64,000 nucleotides of DNA from JANNSX01 sp041397825 (GTDB lineage: Bacteria; Pseudomonadota; Alphaproteobacteria; Rhizobiales; Hyphomicrobiaceae), in contig JAWKVX010000006.1 in NCBI GenBank assembly GCA_041397825.1, forward strand, positions 124,001 through 188,000, written 5' to 3'. Below, piece by piece: positions 61,458-64,000 of this stretch. Every line of letters begins with the position of its first letter. Within the stretch, counting starts at the first letter, position 1. Under the pieces are notes generated by a model, which had not been told where the DNA came from, did not search any database, and saw only the letters and a list, made by a program, of their open reading frames with translations. The position numbers and the translations under genes are program-made.

Positions 61458-61608
61458 CACCTCCGGCACGACGAGGGGAAAGACCAAACGCCTTGGGCCT
61501 AGATGTGAAGCAGCTAGGTCCTTAGGCGCTTGGGATGAGGGGGACCGCACGTCCGTGGTCCGCACCGTCTACCCCCCACCCCGACCCTCCACCTCAAGGG
61601 GGAGGGGG
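61458..61608. repeat. Intergenic mosaic repeat, copy B
   Basis: This copy has all three modules in a row: CTCCGGCACGACGAGGGG (61461-61478), the long-stem unit CCAAACGCC ... TTAGGCGCTTGG (61484-61543), and a C-rich module (CCCCCCACCC, CCCTCC, CCTCAA, from 61572). It fills most of the 369-base gap before pheT, in which no gene was found. Confidence 0.7.
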
Positions 61609-61659
61609 CATACCGATGCTCCGCGAAGGAACCGGGCCAACTCGAACGCTGGTTGCACG

Positions 61660-64000
61660 ATGAAATTCACGCTCTCCTGGCTTCGCGATCACCTCGACAC
61701 GGATAGCTCCGTCGAGACGCTCGCCGATACGCTCTCCTCCATCGGCCTCGAGGTCGAGGGGATCGAGAACCCGGCGGCGAAGCTGTCCGCCTTCACGATC
61801 GCGCGCGTGGTGGAGGCCAAGCAGCATCCCAACGCCGACAAGCTCCGCGTCTGCCAAGTCGATACCGGCAAGGCTATCGTCGAAGTCGTCTGCGGCGCAC
61901 CGAACGCCCGCACGGGCCTCGTCGGCGTGTTCGCACCAATGGGCACCTATATCCCCGGCACCGGCCTGACGCTCGAGGCCAAGCCCGTGCGGGGCGTCGT
62001 CTCGAACGGCATGCTTTGCTCGGAGCGCGAGCTCGAACTCTCGAACGAACACGACGGCATCATCGAGCTCGATCCCAAATTCTCCGATCAACTCGGCCAG
62101 CGCTTCGTCGACGTCATGGGGCTGGATGATCCGGTCATCGAGATCAAGGTGACGCCGAACCGCCCCGACGCGCTCGGCGTCCGGGGCATCGCCCGCGACC
62201 TCGCCGCCGCCGGCCACGGCAAGCTGAAGCCCGAAAAGCGCGGCTGGACCGGTGAGGGCAAGTTCGATTGCCCGGTGCCGATCGAATTGCGCTTCCCAAA
62301 AGGTGACGAGGGTGCCTGCCCGGTGTTCGGCGGGCTCTATATCAAGGGCGTCAAGAACGGCCCATCGCCGGCCTGGCTGCAGCAGCGGCTCAAGGCCATC
62401 GGCCTCCGCCCGATCTCGACTCTCGTCGACATCACGAACTACATCACCTACGACCGCGCGCGGCCGCTGCACGTCTACGACGCCGACAAGCTCAAAGGCA
62501 CCATCCACGCCCGTTTCGGCAAGATGGGCGAGAGCTTTCTCGCGCTCGACGGCAAGACCTATCAAGCCGACGAGACGACGACCGTCATCGCCGACGACTC
62601 CGGCGTCCTCGGCTTCGGCGGCATCATCGGCGGCGAGTCGACCGGCTGCAGCGAGACGACGACCAACGTGCTGATCGAGAGCGCCTATTTCGATCCCGTC
62701 CGCACGGCGACGACCGGACGCCGCAACGTCATCAACTCGGATGCTCGCTACCGCTTCGAGCGTGGCATCGATCCGAGCTCGGTGCCGGTGGGCATTGCGC
62801 TGGCGGCCGAGATGATCCTGGATCTGTGCGGCGGCATGCCGAGCAGGCCGCTGACCGCAGGAAAGGTCCCAGAGCGCAAGCTGATCCTCGAATTCGATCC
62901 GGTGCGGGTGAGGAAGCTCGCCGGATTGGACACCCCCAACGTGGAGGTGGAGCGGGTGCTGACCGCGCTCGGTTTCAAATCCAAACCGAAGGGCGACAGG
63001 CTCGAGGTGTCCGTGCCGAGCTGGCGGCCGGACGTTCACGGCCCCGCCGATCTCGTCGAGGAGGTCGTCCGCATCGTCGGTATCGACAAGGTCCCGTTCT
63101 CAGCCCTGCCGCGCGAGCGAGGCGTGGCTCGGGCGGTGCTGACCGAGACCCAGAAACGGGTCCGACGCGCTCGTCGCGTGCTGGCCGGCCGCGGGCTCGT
63201 GGAAGCGATCACCTGGAGCTTCATCACGCGCGATCAAGCCCAGAGCTTCGGCGGCGGAACCGAGGCGCTCGAGCTCGCCAACCCCATCTCCTCCGAGATG
63301 ACCAGCATGCGTCCGAGCCTCTTACCGGGTCTGCTATCGGCGCTGCAGCGCAATCTGGATCGCAGCCAATCCGACTTCGGGCTGTTCGAGGTCGGTCAGG
63401 CCTACCGCGGGATCAAGCCTGAAGATCAGTACTTCGCGGCAGCCGGCGTTCGGTCGGGACGATCACATATTGCCGGCAGCGGCCGCCACTGGAGCGGCGC
63501 CAAGGACGATGCCGATCTGTTCGACGCGAAGTCCGATGCCGCCGCCCTCATCGCCGCGCTCGGTCTCGACGCCCACCGGCTCATGGTGACGCGCGATGCG
63601 CCAGCCTGGTTTCACCCGGGCCGATCCGGCACGATCCGTCTCGGACCCAAGGTGGCGCTCGCGCATTTCGGCGAGCTGCATCCGGCCGCCCTGAGGCGCT
63701 TCAACATCGACGCACCTGCTGTCGCCTTCGAGGTCTTCCTCGACGCGCTACCGCAGCCGAAGAAGAAACCGACCAAGGCCCGGCCCGCTTTCGTGGCGGG
63801 AGATCTGCAGCCGGTCCGACGCGATTTCGCCTTTGTCGTTTCGAGCGACGTCGCTGCGGCGGATGTCGTCAAGGCGGCCGAGAGCGTCGACAAGAAGCTG
63901 ATCAGCCAGGTCAGTGTCTTCGATCTCTTCGAGGGGCCATCGCTCGGCGAAGGTAAGACGTCGATCGCCATCGAGGTCACCCTGCAGCCGAAAGAGCGTA
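61660..64000 (+). CDS. pheT: Phenylalanine-tRNA ligase subunit beta (3' end outside the window)
   Basis: From the ATG at 61660 the frame is open to the window edge, about 780 residues. MKFTLSWLRDHLDTDSSVETLADTLSSIGLEVEGI is the standard start. Residues 40-150 form the tRNA-binding OB fold (HPNADKLRVCQVDTG). Next come the B3/B4 editing domain (LVDITNYITYDRARPLHVYDADKL), the B5 domain (ILEFDPVRVRKLAG) and the catalytic-like domain (LANPISSEMTSMRPSLLPGLLSAL). The C-terminal anticodon-binding domain has begun (GDLQPVRRDFAFVV). Its usual upstream partner pheS is not present here. Confidence 0.95.
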   Translation, partial: MKFTLSWLRDHLDTDSSVETLADTLSSIGLEVEGIENPAAKLSAFTIARVVEAKQHPNADKLRVCQVDTGKAIVEVVCGAPNARTGLVGVFAPMGTYIPGTGLTLEAKPVRGVVSNGMLCSERELELSNEHDGIIELDPKFSDQLGQRFVDVMGLDDPVIEIKVTPNRPDALGVRGIARDLAAAGHGKLKPEKRGWTGEGKFDCPVPIELRFPKGDEGACPVFGGLYIKGVKNGPSPAWLQQRLKAIGLRPISTLVDITNYITYDRARPLHVYDADKLKGTIHARFGKMGESFLALDGKTYQADETTTVIADDSGVLGFGGIIGGESTGCSETTTNVLIESAYFDPVRTATTGRRNVINSDARYRFERGIDPSSVPVGIALAAEMILDLCGGMPSRPLTAGKVPERKLILEFDPVRVRKLAGLDTPNVEVERVLTALGFKSKPKGDRLEVSVPSWRPDVHGPADLVEEVVRIVGIDKVPFSALPRERGVARAVLTETQKRVRRARRVLAGRGLVEAITWSFITRDQAQSFGGGTEALELANPISSEMTSMRPSLLPGLLSALQRNLDRSQSDFGLFEVGQAYRGIKPEDQYFAAAGVRSGRSHIAGSGRHWSGAKDDADLFDAKSDAAALIAALGLDAHRLMVTRDAPAWFHPGRSGTIRLGPKVALAHFGELHPAALRRFNIDAPAVAFEVFLDALPQPKKKPTKARPAFVAGDLQPVRRDFAFVVSSDVAAADVVKAAESVDKKLISQVSVFDLFEGPSLGEGKTSIAIEVTLQPKER

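Overview
The window is high-GC, densely coding DNA from an alphaproteobacterium, probably of the Hyphomicrobiales type. This rests on a 97-residue L28, an RpoH-class sigma factor next to an RluD-type pseudouridine synthase, an IalB-like secreted protein, tRNA-Glu(CTC), and catabolic operons divided by small mosaic intergenic repeats. No phage, integrase, insertion sequence or CRISPR array was seen. Taxonomy is inference.

Layout. 1-2.4 kb: the end of a C45/NAAA-like Ntn hydrolase, rpmB and a secreted protein. 2.5-21.2 kb: a one-carbon/methylamine island. It holds two non-pyrrolysine MttB-family methyltransferases, a corrinoid protein, heterotetrameric sarcosine oxidase (soxBDAG), a DgcA-like flavoprotein, an enoyl-CoA hydratase and a short-chain dehydrogenase. 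Inside it sits a small TetR-controlled membrane-protein operon with two strong palindromic operators (7.1-9.7 kb). 21.2-27.5 kb: a His/Asp-rich secreted protein, a polytopic membrane protein, creatininase, rpoH, rluD and tRNA-Glu. 27.7-43.4 kb: choline sulfatase, then a tetronate/apionate catabolic cluster (denD, otnI, GntR regulator, HpcH-type aldolase, hydroxyacid dehydrogenase, CUT1 sugar ABC transporter, ApnL-like lactonase, otnK, otnC, epimerase). 43.4-49.4 kb: enoyl-CoA hydratase, ureohydrolase (agmatinase/guanidinobutyrase family) and a PotABCD-type transporter. 49.5-58.7 kb: LysR regulator, creatinase, and a bacterial microcompartment locus (APH-type kinase, class III PLP enzyme, CoA-acylating aldehyde dehydrogenase, two BMC-T, an unknown protein, BMC-P, BMC-H). 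58.7-64 kb: quinone oxidoreductase, SpoU methyltransferase, IalB-like protein, a degenerate prepilin-peptidase-like protein and pheT, which runs off the edge.

How the genes fit. Creatininase makes creatine from creatinine, creatinase makes sarcosine plus urea, and SoxBDAG makes glycine plus a one-carbon unit. Glycine betaine, released from choline sulfate through choline, could enter through the MttB/corrinoid pair and the DgcA-like enzyme and also reach sarcosine. The microcompartment has the logic of the RMM type: kinase, phospho-lyase, aldehyde, acyl-CoA. That points to an amino alcohol such as ethanolamine or 1-amino-2-propanol. The window therefore reads as a region for quaternary amine, guanidino compound, amino alcohol and unusual sugar-acid use.

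The items most worth following up are the RMM-like compartment with its unknown linker-like protein and Asp-lined BMC-H pore, the aerobic-looking corrinoid demethylation set without an obvious partner methyltransferase, a coding-like in-frame segment after the stop of the first MttB gene, the paired TetR operators, and a mosaic intergenic repeat family with three copies here.
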